DNA of 64,000 nt from CAZSLO01 sp964608025 (GTDB lineage Bacteria > Chloroflexota > Dehalococcoidia > Lucifugimonadales > CAJWER01). The position numbers were made by a program, and so were the translations under genes. Below are positions 55,239 through 64,000 of the stretch, piece after piece (the first letter of the stretch is position 1; the number at the start of each line of letters is the position of its first letter). The stretch covers positions 1-64,000 of the forward strand of contig CAZSLO010000019.1 of assembly GCA_964608025.1 (NCBI GenBank). Reading direction: 5' to 3'. The notes beneath the pieces are model-generated. The model searched no databases. It worked only from the letters and a program-made list of their open reading frames with translations, and was not told the DNA's origin.

Positions 55239-55968
55239 TCGGGAGACTTTTCTAGCTGCTATAAGCGGTGCCCTGGGTAACGATAGGATACGGCCGCCTG
55301 AAAGTATGGATGACAGTACTGTAGGTTTCTCTACTCCTGATGATGTCATCAAACGTGCTAAGAGTATCGAAAAAGAAATATTGATTCGTTCGGAGGAGTT
55401 ATGCAACGATCTTGAACAGGCTGCGAAGGCGGCTGGATGGATAGTTTCATCATCTAAAACCCAACAAGATGTTGTGGATTATGTTAGTGAGGTTGCTAAA
55501 AAAATAGAAACTAGGTTGGTCGTGAAGTCTAATCATAAAGTGATCGATAGTGTGATTGCCGACCCGCAAACATTCCAACAAAACGTTGTGATAGAGACCA
55601 TGAATATGTCTGGTAACAATACTGACGTGGAACGGGAATCGCTTCGTCAAACGGCAATTCGTGCAGGACTTGGCGTGACTGGTGTAGATTACGCTATTGC
55701 CGAAACCGGGAGCGTAGTGCTTCTCGCGGGTAAAGAGTTAAGCCGACTTGTTGCATTACTTCCCCCTGTACATATTGCTGTCGTTGAGAAAAGTAAAATA
55801 CTGCCAAGCCTGGACGAGTTGTTCATGCTACGTCGTGCGGAGTTTGACAACGACAACCTAGGAAGTTACATGAATATCATTACAGGACCTAGTAGGTCAG
55901 CAGATATTGAGCAAACGCTTGTCACTGGCGTGCACGGACCACGTGAAGTGCACATGGTTTTGCACTGA
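55231..55968 (+). CDS. lutC: L-lactate utilisation protein LutC
   Basis: A 245-residue LUD-domain protein, third subunit of the LutABC L-lactate oxidation complex. The conserved C-terminal part contains GVDYAIAETGSVVLLAGKE and PPVHIAVVEKS, ending in GPSRSADIEQTLVTGVHGP. The ATG at 55231 overlaps lutB's stop by 8 bases; an upstream GTG-like start at 55207 is less likely. Confidence 0.94.
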   Translation: MSDRETFLAAISGALGNDRIRPPESMDDSTVGFSTPDDVIKRAKSIEKEILIRSEELCNDLEQAAKAAGWIVSSSKTQQDVVDYVSEVAKKIETRLVVKSNHKVIDSVIADPQTFQQNVVIETMNMSGNNTDVERESLRQTAIRAGLGVTGVDYAIAETGSVVLLAGKELSRLVALLPPVHIAVVEKSKILPSLDELFMLRRAEFDNDNLGSYMNIITGPSRSADIEQTLVTGVHGPREVHMVLH

Positions 55969-56077
55969 TCGAATTGTGTAAGGATGTATTGTTATCCATG
56001 ATCTATTGCAGTGGGATTGCCTGAGATATCTGGTTGGTAGAGCATCTATTGTTTAAAGGGAATCATGGCAATAGGTA

Positions 56078-56422
56078 TTATCGGCGAGAGATTTTCCCGG
56101 CATCATCGATGTAGTGTGTTTCCCATGTCTTGGCATCGTTCTTAGTTATCACTTCGTGTATGGCTGATATACTCAACTCCGGATCCAATCGAAGCATTGT
56201 TCCAATGGCCACGAAAAGAACATCAGCTGCTTCACTTGCTACCCTGTCTGGGGATTCCCCTAGAATTGCATCGCGAAGTTCTCGAACTTCCTCGTCTTGA
56301 ATCGGTATACGGGTCAGTAGATCCTGACGAGAAGCAGACCCTTCAAATCCAAAGCGTTTATGGAAATTGGCAACGCAGTTCGTCAATTCTGACACTAGTA
56401 AAGCGATTTGATCTTGGGACAT
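56078..56422 (-). CDS. MazG-like nucleotide pyrophosphohydrolase
   Basis: A 114-residue all-alpha NTP pyrophosphohydrolase relative. Metal-binding acidic residues fit the family: EEVREL in the first helix and EAADVLFV in the next, then KNDAKT. Such enzymes remove aberrant nucleotides or act in histidine synthesis (HisE-like). The start lies 3 bases after the glycerate kinase stop, so it is cotranscribed with it. Confidence 0.85.
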   Translation of the reverse strand: MSQDQIALLVSELTNCVANFHKRFGFEGSASRQDLLTRIPIQDEEVRELRDAILGESPDRVASEAADVLFVAIGTMLRLDPELSISAIHEVITKNDAKTWETHYIDDAGKISRR

Positions 56423-56425
56423 GTA

Positions 56426-57577
56426 CTATCTAGCTCCGAAAACAGTATTGCCAGTTTTCATAAGCCTCATAGATTCTTCCGTGGCGCTTGCGATTAATTC
56501 TGCAGCACGTTCTGATGCCTCTTCGAGCGTCATTGGTGCGTTGGTTATGGCTGTTACTGCGGAGATCCCGTGCTCATGAACATCGGTGAACCGTTCGCCT
56601 AACGAGCCGGATATACCGATAACCGGAATACCGCGTTCCTGCGCTAGCTTGGCCACACCGATTGGTGCTTTATTGTAGACGGTTTGAAAGTCCATCGAAC
56701 CTTCACCCGTAATGATTAAATCAGCATCCACTAGATGTCGTTTTAAATCTATTGTGTCTATGACAATATCTATTCCTGGCCTGAGGCGTCCATTTAAAAA
56801 AGCCATGATACCTCCACCAAGGCCTCCAGCGGCACCGGATCCTGGTACTTCTTGTATCTCTGAGCCAATGTCTCGTTTTGTTATAAAAGCAAAGTGTTCT
56901 AGAGCGGAGTCGAGCTGTTCGACCATCTCGGGTGTGGCTCCTTTTTGTGGGCCGTAGACGGCAGACGCGCCCTCGGGACCGGTCAAAGGATTATTGACAT
57001 CACATGCTACGTCAAATTGAGCACCTTGTGTTCTTGGGTCTAGATTGCCCATCTCAATATGGGCAAGTGTTGCTAGAGCCGCACCTCCAACGGGTATGTC
57101 TACACCACGTTTATCCAACAGACGGATTCCTAACGCCTGTGCCATCCCGGCACCGGCATCGTTTGTCGCACTTCCACCTATTCCAAGTATGAACCTACGG
57201 AATCCCGAGTCCAGTGCCCTTGAGATAATTTCTCCAAGCCCGTAGGTGGTTGCGTTTAAGGGATCTCTTTTATCAGTTGGTACTAGAGCTAATCCTGAAG
57301 TTCGGGCCATTTCTATTACTGATGTGACACCATCCCCCATCGCTCCCCATTGGGCTGGAATCTTTTCTCCAAGAGGTCCTGTTACTTCGTCTGTCTCAAT
57401 TCGACCACCTGAAGTTTCGACTAATGTTTCCAGTGTTCCGTCGCCTCCATCAGCCACTGGTACAAGTTTGATTTCAGCTTGTGGAACCACTCGTCTTGCG
57501 CCTTCGGCCATAGCCTTGGCGGCATCGGGTGCGTATATGCTACCTTTGAAGCTGTCAGGTGCGATAACTATCTTCAT
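56426..57577 (-). CDS. Glycerate kinase (GarK/GlxK family)
   Basis: A 383-residue glycerate 2-kinase. Family motifs are MKIVIAPDSFKGS at the N terminus, GGDGTLETLVE, GIGGSATNDAGAGMAQALG and GAAGGLGGGIMAFL, with TGEGSMDFQT near the C terminus. It phosphorylates glycerate for lower glycolysis. It may connect with hydroxypyruvate isomerase at 51310 in glyoxylate use. ATG start. It diverges from the M20 hydrolase gene. Confidence 0.94.
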   Translation of the reverse strand: MKIVIAPDSFKGSIYAPDAAKAMAEGARRVVPQAEIKLVPVADGGDGTLETLVETSGGRIETDEVTGPLGEKIPAQWGAMGDGVTSVIEMARTSGLALVPTDKRDPLNATTYGLGEIISRALDSGFRRFILGIGGSATNDAGAGMAQALGIRLLDKRGVDIPVGGAALATLAHIEMGNLDPRTQGAQFDVACDVNNPLTGPEGASAVYGPQKGATPEMVEQLDSALEHFAFITKRDIGSEIQEVPGSGAAGGLGGGIMAFLNGRLRPGIDIVIDTIDLKRHLVDADLIITGEGSMDFQTVYNKAPIGVAKLAQERGIPVIGISGSLGERFTDVHEHGISAVTAITNAPMTLEEASERAAELIASATEESMRLMKTGNTVFGAR

Positions 57578-57663
57578 GTGACCTCAGGCTCTGGGATCAT
57601 TGTTGACCTTGTATTTGTACGATCTTAGGCCTTAATTATATATCATCAATCAGCATTAGGATT

Positions 57664-57672
57664 TGGTAAAAT
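57664..57672 (+). promoter_or_regulatory. Extended -10 promoter of the M20 hydrolase gene
   Basis: TGGTAAAAT carries the TGn extension and a near-perfect -10 box (57667-57672), 28 bases before the TTG start. The -35 region is poor. Confidence 0.45.
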
Positions 57673-57699
57673 AGATCCACTAAATACTAGGTTATTTTA

Positions 57700-59025
57700 T
57701 TGAAAATAGAAGAACTAAAAACATTAGCTAATTCTGAAATCGATCGGCGAGGAAACGAGGCTATTGGCATCGCTAAAGACATACTTAGCTATCCCGAACC
57801 GGGGTTTCGAGAACACAGGACGGCCAGAGTTGTTGGTGATAAATTGAAAGCGCTGGGGGTACCTGTAGAAGAAAATATTGGTATAACAGGTCTGCGAGGT
57901 ATAGTTGACAGCGGACGGGCCGGTCCGACCGTGGCAGTGATTGGGGAACTCGATTCCCTGATAGTCCCAGGACATCCCAATGCTGACCCGGACACGGGTG
58001 CCGCTCATGCGTGTGGTCATCATTGCCAGATAGGGTCGATGATAGCGTCGGTGATCGGTCTTTTGGTAGATGGTGTTATGGAAGAATTATCGGGGAGGGT
58101 GGCTTTTTTGGCCGTACCCTCCGAGGAATACATCGAGATTGAATATCGGGATGAGATGCGCCGTTCTGGGAAAATTGAGTTTCTGGGTGGAAAGCCAGAG
58201 TTCATTCGGCTTGGTAAGCTTGATGATGTGGACATGGCGATGATGACGCACACGATCGCTAGCCCTAAAGGTGCTAAATTCGCTGTTGGGGGTTCAAACA
58301 ACGGGATGCTTGCAAAGCGGATCTCGTTTATAGGTACAGCAGCACATGCAGGAGCAGCGCCATATTCCGGTGTAAATGCCTTGAATGCGGCGATGATTGC
58401 AATGTCAGCTATTAATGCTCAACGAGAGACTTACCGGGATGAGGATACCATCCGTGTACACCCGATCATTACTAAGGGCGGGGCTTCTGTCAGCTCTGTA
58501 CCGGCTGATGTGAGGATGGAGACTTTTGTAAGAGGCAGTAGCGTAGAAGCCTTTATGTCCGCCAGCCACAAGGTAGATCGATCTCTTCGAGCGGGAGCTA
58601 TGGCAGTCGGAGGTAGTGTTCGGATCACTACCTTACCGGGATATATGCCGATACGTAGTGAACCTGTAATGCTTGACTTGCACAAAGCGAATGCGGCCAG
58701 ACTCGTTGGTAACGGAAATATTGAGCCTCTTGGACACCGTACTGGATCGACAGATATGGGTGATCTTTCCCAGATCATGCCTGTTATCCACCCATACGTA
58801 GTAGCAGCGTCTGGGAAATCACATGGAGATGACTATGTGATAGAAGATTACGATACGGCTGTTCTTACTGCCGGTAAAGCGATGGCCATGACAGTGATCG
58901 ATCTATTAGCTGATGGTGCTTCTAAAGCCTTGGAAGTGAGGGATAGTTACCAGTATCCAATGTCAAAGAGCGAATACCTCTCTACTCTGAGGAGTATTAC
59001 TAAGGAAGAGATTTTCACAGAATAG
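57700..59025 (+). CDS. M20 family metallo-amidohydrolase
   Basis: A 441-residue metal-dependent amidase or peptidase of the M20D type. Metal-binding motifs are AACGHH-like (GAAHACGHHCQIGS) and VPSEEY, with a later conserved His in MTHTIAS and AAHAGAAPYSGVNALNA in the dimerisation domain. Related enzymes cleave N-acyl or aminobenzoyl amides (AbgB-like). TTG start with AGG nine bases upstream. Its exact amide substrate is unknown. Confidence 0.92.
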   Translation: MKIEELKTLANSEIDRRGNEAIGIAKDILSYPEPGFREHRTARVVGDKLKALGVPVEENIGITGLRGIVDSGRAGPTVAVIGELDSLIVPGHPNADPDTGAAHACGHHCQIGSMIASVIGLLVDGVMEELSGRVAFLAVPSEEYIEIEYRDEMRRSGKIEFLGGKPEFIRLGKLDDVDMAMMTHTIASPKGAKFAVGGSNNGMLAKRISFIGTAAHAGAAPYSGVNALNAAMIAMSAINAQRETYRDEDTIRVHPIITKGGASVSSVPADVRMETFVRGSSVEAFMSASHKVDRSLRAGAMAVGGSVRITTLPGYMPIRSEPVMLDLHKANAARLVGNGNIEPLGHRTGSTDMGDLSQIMPVIHPYVVAASGKSHGDDYVIEDYDTAVLTAGKAMAMTVIDLLADGASKALEVRDSYQYPMSKSEYLSTLRSITKEEIFTE

Positions 59026-59046
59026 ATTCCGAATCTTTTGTACAGA

Positions 59047-61635
59047 TTAGTTGGTAAAAAAGCTTGATAGGTCAGAACGGTTTTGGCGAAGCCAAGCTAT
59101 GTTTAACCTGATTGTCTCTAGAGCCTGATTTATTGCCCGATCAGCTGCTGGGGTTGGATTTTCTTTAAAGAATCGCTCTACGTCCTCAAGTTTCTCATCA
59201 GTTGTAAATCTCGCGGTGATGTTTACCAGCCTAGAAAGGGCAAAGAGTCCGTCGCTGTATCGCCTGTCAAACTCAGCCCAGTTGTTCTTAACAAATTCCC
59301 AGGCCATGTCTCGTCCTAGCCTGTTGCTGGCTACACTGCTTACTACGAGGATAGTATCGTGGTATCGGACCTGATCCGATAACGATCGGTCTAGCGTTTC
59401 GGATAAAAGGTCTAATTTTTCGAAGTTTCCCAAAGACATTAGGAGACGCATTTTCTCTTCTTCCATGGTAGTGCGGTCGTGTAGTTCCCATATCGTATTA
59501 TATGTGGCCGCATCACCCTGTTTTGAGGCGAGATTGAACACGACTCCTCGTATGTCTGGGTGTACAGCATCCGGATTTTCAGAGTAAATGGAGAATTTAC
59601 TCCAAGCCTCTTTTAGTGTTGCCTCATGGTTATATTTACCGAGTTGCCCGAGCAAGGTCGAGCGCATTATTGAGTCTAATTCCTTTTCGCCGGGCTTTGG
59701 GTCCCAGCCTATTTGATCTCCTGCAGGAAGATATATGTGCCTTGCCATCTCCGCGAAGGTTGAGTAAAAAATTTCGTCAGATAGAAGCAGATCAAGCCTG
59801 GCGAGATTGGCGGCCACATCTTCCCAGACGATTGCGTTCGTCTCGTTGATATATGATTTTACAAGGGCAAGAAATTGAGTGACGGACAGATAGCCAGCAC
59901 GTGAAAGTGCGAAGGCATCGTTTTGGAGTCCCAGTCTGTCGATTGCAGATATCTCAAGTTTACTGACAGCAGGTTGCAATTGTGCCCACCCATCAGTCGA
60001 ATAATTGACACGATAGAAACCGACTTGATCAGGATTTATTTTTAACCAATCATCACCAGAATCTTTTCCCAGGGTTACCGTCATCGCCCGGTCGTCCATA
60101 AGGACTGGACCTGTCTCATCCCCGTTAGATGTGGTTATAGTTAATGGAATGTGCCATATAGTCTCGTCAATTTCATCCGGGTTGGTCAGGTTTTCGTATA
60201 CGAACCGTTTCTGTGATATCCCTAGTTCTTCAACGCCTCCGGCAATAGTTGATATATCAAGGACAGGATATCCAGTTTGCTGTACCCAGGTATCCATTAT
60301 TTCTGCCACAGGTTGATTGGAAGCGTTTGCCAACGCGGTCCAAAGATCACCTGTTACAGCGTTTTGGTATTGATGCTGTGCTATGTAATTACGCAAGCCT
60401 TCGCGGAAGATATCTTCTCCCAAAAACCTTTCCAGCATTCGCAGGATAGATCCTCCTTTGCTGTAGCTGATTGCGTCGAATAATTGCCCGATTTCTGCAG
60501 GATCCTTGACCTCTTGTTCTATTGGATGAGAATTCTTGAGTCCGTCTAAGCCTAAGGCGTTGTTGGTGTCGCTGGATACGAATTGTGTCCACATTTCCCA
60601 TTCTGGGAACAGTGAATCTACGGCCTTGTCTCCGATCCAAGAAGCGAAACTCTCATTTAGCCAGAGGTCATTCCACCATGCCATCGTCACTAGGTCACCA
60701 AACCACATGTGAGCCATTTCGTGGGAGATTATCGCGGCAACCCTCTGTCTTATTTGCGCAGAAGATTGATCCGGGTCTACGAGAAGCACTACTTCTCTAT
60801 AGGTTACGGCTCCCCAGTTCTCCATCGCACCAGCAGCGAAATCTGGTATTGCGAGGTGGTCTAGTTTTTCCAGTGGATAGGGCGTGCCGAAATAGTCATT
60901 GAAGTAAGAGAGAAGCTTAACAGAAGTTTCTACGGCAAAGTGTCCTTGTTCTTCCTTTCCGGCAGTTGCCCACACTCTGACGAGAGTTCCATCGTCGGCT
61001 ACTTTCTCGACGCTCTTTAGATCACCAACGATGAAAGCAAGTAGGTATGTCGACATTATTGGTGTTTCTTTAAACTTGACTCGTTTCAGGCCATCATCTT
61101 CATCGAATTCTTCCGCTTCCATGGTGTTAGAAATAACTGCAAATTCGGAATCCACGATTAGGGTTACCTCGAAGGATGCCTTTAAAGATGGTTCATCCCA
61201 GCAAGGAAATGCGCGTCGTGCGTCCGTTGCTTCGAACTGGGTTGTTGCGAGGTATCGCTCTTTCCCGTTCCCGTCATGGTATCTACTTCGATAGAAGCCT
61301 CTCAGGCGGTCATTCAGCTCTCCAATGAACTCTATTTTGAGCTTTGCATTGCCTACAGGAATATCTTCCTCGAACATAAATGTTAAAGTTTCAGATTTCT
61401 CTTCGAGTATGGTTTTGGATGGTGGAAGGATGGTGTTGTTTGAGTTGATTAACCAGCAAGAGTTTATTTCCAATTCCGCTGCGTTCAGTACGATGGAATT
61501 GGTGGGTTGTAGTATTTGAATATCTATTTCTACCTCGCCTGCGAATACGAAAGTTTCCAAGTTAGGACTCAGAGTCAGTACGTATCTGCTGGGCGTGACA
61601 CTTTTGGGTAACATGACGGCTTTAGATTCGGTCAT
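59047..61635 (-). CDS. M1 family aminopeptidase
   Basis: An 862-residue zinc aminopeptidase. GAMEN at residues 269-273 binds the substrate amino terminus; the zinc site is HEMAH (305-309) with Glu328 in NESFASW. The C-terminal region is the helical ERAP1-like domain, so it resembles PepN/tricorn-interacting factor types. It has no signal peptide and probably acts in cytoplasmic peptide turnover. ATG with AAGGAA five bases upstream. An enoyl-CoA hydratase gene precedes it on the same strand, with 65 bases between. Confidence 0.95.
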   Translation of the reverse strand: MTESKAVMLPKSVTPSRYVLTLSPNLETFVFAGEVEIDIQILQPTNSIVLNAAELEINSCWLINSNNTILPPSKTILEEKSETLTFMFEEDIPVGNAKLKIEFIGELNDRLRGFYRSRYHDGNGKERYLATTQFEATDARRAFPCWDEPSLKASFEVTLIVDSEFAVISNTMEAEEFDEDDGLKRVKFKETPIMSTYLLAFIVGDLKSVEKVADDGTLVRVWATAGKEEQGHFAVETSVKLLSYFNDYFGTPYPLEKLDHLAIPDFAAGAMENWGAVTYREVVLLVDPDQSSAQIRQRVAAIISHEMAHMWFGDLVTMAWWNDLWLNESFASWIGDKAVDSLFPEWEMWTQFVSSDTNNALGLDGLKNSHPIEQEVKDPAEIGQLFDAISYSKGGSILRMLERFLGEDIFREGLRNYIAQHQYQNAVTGDLWTALANASNQPVAEIMDTWVQQTGYPVLDISTIAGGVEELGISQKRFVYENLTNPDEIDETIWHIPLTITTSNGDETGPVLMDDRAMTVTLGKDSGDDWLKINPDQVGFYRVNYSTDGWAQLQPAVSKLEISAIDRLGLQNDAFALSRAGYLSVTQFLALVKSYINETNAIVWEDVAANLARLDLLLSDEIFYSTFAEMARHIYLPAGDQIGWDPKPGEKELDSIMRSTLLGQLGKYNHEATLKEAWSKFSIYSENPDAVHPDIRGVVFNLASKQGDAATYNTIWELHDRTTMEEEKMRLLMSLGNFEKLDLLSETLDRSLSDQVRYHDTILVVSSVASNRLGRDMAWEFVKNNWAEFDRRYSDGLFALSRLVNITARFTTDEKLEDVERFFKENPTPAADRAINQALETIRLNIAWLRQNRSDLSSFFTN

Positions 61636-61700
61636 ACTATTCCTTCCAAATGCTTGAATAAATGGGAAGCGTTGGGCTCCCAGGTCGTTGGTGTCTGTAG

Positions 61701-62489
61701 CTAATGGCCCTTCCAGTTGGGCCGACGTTTTTCTGTGAACGCCTTAGGACCTTCAATAAAATCTTCTGATCCAATGGCCTGTTCGTATTGGCTGTAATTA
61801 GCCTTCATTGCTTCTTCTAGACTCATGCCAAGTCCCAGCATGGCCATTTGTTTACTTGCCCTGACTGACAGGGGTGCTCCATCCACTATCTCTTCGGCTA
61901 ATCGAGTTGCTGCCTCTAATGCTCTACCTTTCGGAGCTATTTCGTTGATTAGACCCCATTGGAATGCTTCTTCAGAATTTATTGGCTTTCCAGTCAATAG
62001 CATTTTCATCCCAACTTTGATTGGGAGTTGCCTCGGGATCCTATGTACACCACCCGCAGCAGCGACCAATCCGACATTTACCTCGGGAGCACCGAACTGG
62101 GCATCAGTGTCTGCCACTATGAGATCGCAGGCTAGTGCAATCTCTAATCCACCTCCCATTGCGTAGCCGTTAACTGCCGCTATAATGGGTTTCCAACACT
62201 CAAAATCATCGGTAATGCCACCGAAAGGTACTTTTTCTGCACCCGGGTAAGCCTCCCCTTTCGCCCCATGTTCGGCATGGTATTTAAGGTCGTTTCCGGC
62301 GCAGAATGCCCTTTCGCCTGATCCGCTGAGTACGGCTACCCATAATTCTGGATCTTCGCAAAAATCAAGCATTGCGTTGCGCATTTCAAGACTCGCGGGT
62401 GGGTGGAGGGCGTTTAAACGCTCTGGCCTAGTGATCGTGATATACGCTATCCGATCACGTTTTTCGTAATTGAGGAACTCGAATTCCAT
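61701..62489 (-). CDS. Enoyl-CoA hydratase/isomerase
   Basis: A 262-residue crotonase-family enzyme. Both catalytic Glu of true hydratases are present: one in GGGLEIALACD and one 20 residues later in GAPEVNVG. The CoA-binding oxyanion loop is AFCAGNDLKYH. It hydrates trans-2-enoyl-CoA in beta-oxidation, and may follow the acyl-CoA dehydrogenase function encoded in this window. ATG with AGGAG five bases upstream. Confidence 0.93.
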   Translation of the reverse strand: MEFEFLNYEKRDRIAYITITRPERLNALHPPASLEMRNAMLDFCEDPELWVAVLSGSGERAFCAGNDLKYHAEHGAKGEAYPGAEKVPFGGITDDFECWKPIIAAVNGYAMGGGLEIALACDLIVADTDAQFGAPEVNVGLVAAAGGVHRIPRQLPIKVGMKMLLTGKPINSEEAFQWGLINEIAPKGRALEAATRLAEEIVDGAPLSVRASKQMAMLGLGMSLEEAMKANYSQYEQAIGSEDFIEGPKAFTEKRRPNWKGH

Positions 62490-62620
62490 CGAGACTCCTA
62501 GGGGCGTACCTGGATATTCTGGAAGTATATCAGTGTAGGATCTATGTCGCAGCTAATCATGGGATTTGAATAGAACATAAATGATTGTTTCTACACCTGG
62601 TTATGGTCAATTTCTATGGT

Positions 62621-64000
62621 CTATTTTGCTGGGGGTTCTGTAATTGAAAGAATCTGGTCGGCTTTCACATCAGAGAGTGTCTGTATTATGCCACTGGGCC
62701 ACCTGATTTCAACTTGTTTTATTGTGTCCGAATTGCCAAGTCCAAAATGCATGTCTAGGCAGTTACTCGATAGAAAGGTCCCACTTGCGGTGAGTTCTCC
62801 GACCTGTGTTTTCGGATTACCATCAGGCCCTGTTGTCGTGACATAGACACGGGCCCCAATCCCGTCGGCGTTGGTGCCGGTTCCGTCAATTGCCATACGG
62901 CCTTTTAGCCTAAACGCGATCCAGTGATTGTCTTGGTTGGTATTCATCCATATAAATAAAGGCCCGCGGGCGAAGCCTATTATTCTATTCTCATCCAACA
63001 TTTCACCGCTGCTGTTGGTACCAACTAGATCGATATACCCGTCCGAGTTGATATCACATTTAGCGAGGCCCTTACCGTTTTCGTGAAATTGAGCACCGAT
63101 GCGTTGTTTTTCAGCATTGAAGGCTGGATCTTTAGGATCAAGAATTGTGTAGTCTACGTTTTGTATGTCCAGTACGCCCGCCTCGACTGTAACGTCCTCG
63201 AATGAACCTTTACCATCACCCCTGAGAAGACGTCCTGCGCTTTGATAGAATTCCCCACGTGGACCTTCCCCACGCGCGATGATAGATCCGAGCCAGTAAA
63301 GGTCTTGATCACCGTCATTTTCGAGATCAAAGAAAACTGTTCCGAATCCAAAATCGTAAGCAGCGAGTCCGGTTAGAGGTTGCCATGTGAACATTATATT
63401 TGAGGGATTTAGGGATTCAGGGGGCATCAATCGACTGGGTTTTACACGTGTACTTGGAGCTACATCCACATAAGAACCTAGATCAATTAATCCGGTATTT
63501 CCCCAGTCATTGCGAAGTAAAAAGTGGCTGCATGTTCCCCATACGAAACGGTGTCCATAGGCGCAATCTCCACCGGGATAAGGAGGTAATCGGAGGAGGG
63601 GATGGAACCCGGCGTTTGTGATAAAGATATCAAGATCTGCGTCACTATCGTAATCACCAACAGCAAAGCCCATCCATGATCCGGCCTTGTCTATGCCCAT
63701 TGGTCTTGCAACAGGTATAAAACGAATATCTCCTGGGATTGATTCGTTGCGATATACCTTGAGACGATCTCCGTCGTCCGCGACCCACAAATCCTGGTCG
63801 CCGTCATCGTCATAGTCATAAAAAAGCACGGCCCAGGTTTGTCCGCTAGGTTCTCCGACCCTATTGCCAGCTGAATCACGGAGATTTGGATTGTATCCCT
63901 CGTACACATTGTCGGACGTGGGATCTTGGAATGTAATAGGTTCTCCTCCGGTGTTGCGCATCACGATAGGACCACCCGCAACTCCGGCACTGGCGGAAAC
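62621..64000 (-). CDS. CRTAC1-type FG-GAP repeat protein with ASPIC/UnbV end (5' truncated by window edge)
   Basis: At least 459 residues of an extracellular beta-propeller protein. Repeated FG-GAP/VCBS calcium sites are visible (DYDDDGDQDLWVADDGD, DYDSDADLDIFITN, DLENDGDQDLYW, DINSDGYIDLVG). The C terminus is an ASPIC/UnbV domain (VEIRWPSGIIQTLSDV). The frame stays open to the window end, so the start lies outside; a GTG at 63964 and ATG at 63961 are internal. Such proteins bind glycans or adhere outside the cell. Confidence 0.9.
   Translation of the reverse strand, partial: VSASAGVAGGPIVMRNTGGEPITFQDPTSDNVYEGYNPNLRDSAGNRVGEPSGQTWAVLFYDYDDDGDQDLWVADDGDRLKVYRNESIPGDIRFIPVARPMGIDKAGSWMGFAVGDYDSDADLDIFITNAGFHPLLRLPPYPGGDCAYGHRFVWGTCSHFLLRNDWGNTGLIDLGSYVDVAPSTRVKPSRLMPPESLNPSNIMFTWQPLTGLAAYDFGFGTVFFDLENDGDQDLYWLGSIIARGEGPRGEFYQSAGRLLRGDGKGSFEDVTVEAGVLDIQNVDYTILDPKDPAFNAEKQRIGAQFHENGKGLAKCDINSDGYIDLVGTNSSGEMLDENRIIGFARGPLFIWMNTNQDNHWIAFRLKGRMAIDGTGTNADGIGARVYVTTTGPDGNPKTQVGELTASGTFLSSNCLDMHFGLGNSDTIKQVEIRWPSGIIQTLSDVKADQILSITEPPAK

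Overview
The window most resembles marine Chloroflexota of the SAR202 / Dehalococcoidia type. This rests on gene content: an enolase-superfamily racemase/dehydratase, class III CoA-transferase, acyl-CoA dehydrogenase, phytanoyl-CoA dioxygenase, genuine formylglycine-generating enzyme, amidohydrolases, lactate-utilisation genes and a cyclophilin lipoprotein, at moderate GC (estimated by eye) with a standard genetic code. There is no rRNA, so the placement is inference. I see no tRNA, rRNA, CRISPR array, prophage or insertion sequence. The one mobile-element relative is a serine-recombinase-like gene whose catalytic residues are all replaced.

Layout. 1-3.4 kb: the end of an unknown gene and a large RND exporter. 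3.6-8.6 kb: an RraA-like protein, then a minus-strand cytochrome c maturation operon (ccmH, ccmF, a CcmI-like protein and an unknown membrane-anchored protein). 8.8-13.3 kb: an AAA-DRTGG protein, aspartate dehydrogenase, the polyamine pair speD-speE and 6-phosphogluconate dehydrogenase. 13.3-14.6 kb: a GNAT / cytidylate-kinase-like fusion, followed by a 0.68-kb non-coding stretch. 15.3-18.4 kb: amidohydrolase, a small monooxygenase-like protein, an SDR and a seven-Asp-box lipoprotein. 18.4-24.8 kb: a housekeeping block with a cysteinyl-tRNA synthetase / glycosyltransferase fusion, pyruvate kinase, a coiled-coil zinc-ribbon protein, the recombinase-like protein and the RNase P RNA.

24.8-45.4 kb is a catabolic region. 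It holds an enolase-superfamily enzyme, two TIM-barrel glycosidase-like proteins, CoA-transferase, acyl-CoA synthetase, acyl-CoA dehydrogenase, PhyH dioxygenase, acetyl-CoA synthetase, an MFS exporter, UppP (which has no ATG, GTG or TTG start), formylglycine-generating enzyme, a Gfo/Idh/MocA oxidoreductase, an amidase and an acetamidase/formamidase. 45.5-64 kb: a secreted von Willebrand-like protein, cyclophilin lipoprotein, AceE-like E1, hydroxypyruvate isomerase, VOC protein, a lutABC operon, MazG-like pyrophosphohydrolase, glycerate kinase, M20 hydrolase, M1 aminopeptidase, enoyl-CoA hydratase and a CRTAC1/ASPIC protein that runs off the edge.

Together the genes suggest an aerobic heterotroph that activates and oxidises organic acids (CoA ligase, CoA-transferase, acyl-CoA dehydrogenase, PhyH, hydratase), uses acetate, lactate, glycerate, amides and peptides, and respires through c-type cytochromes. 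The most unusual points are the CysRS-glycosyltransferase fusion, the catalytically dead recombinase beside rnpB, the CTG-start uppP and the GNAT-kinase fusion. Several genes begin with TTG, and promoters are sigma70-like, some with an extended -10 (TGn) element.
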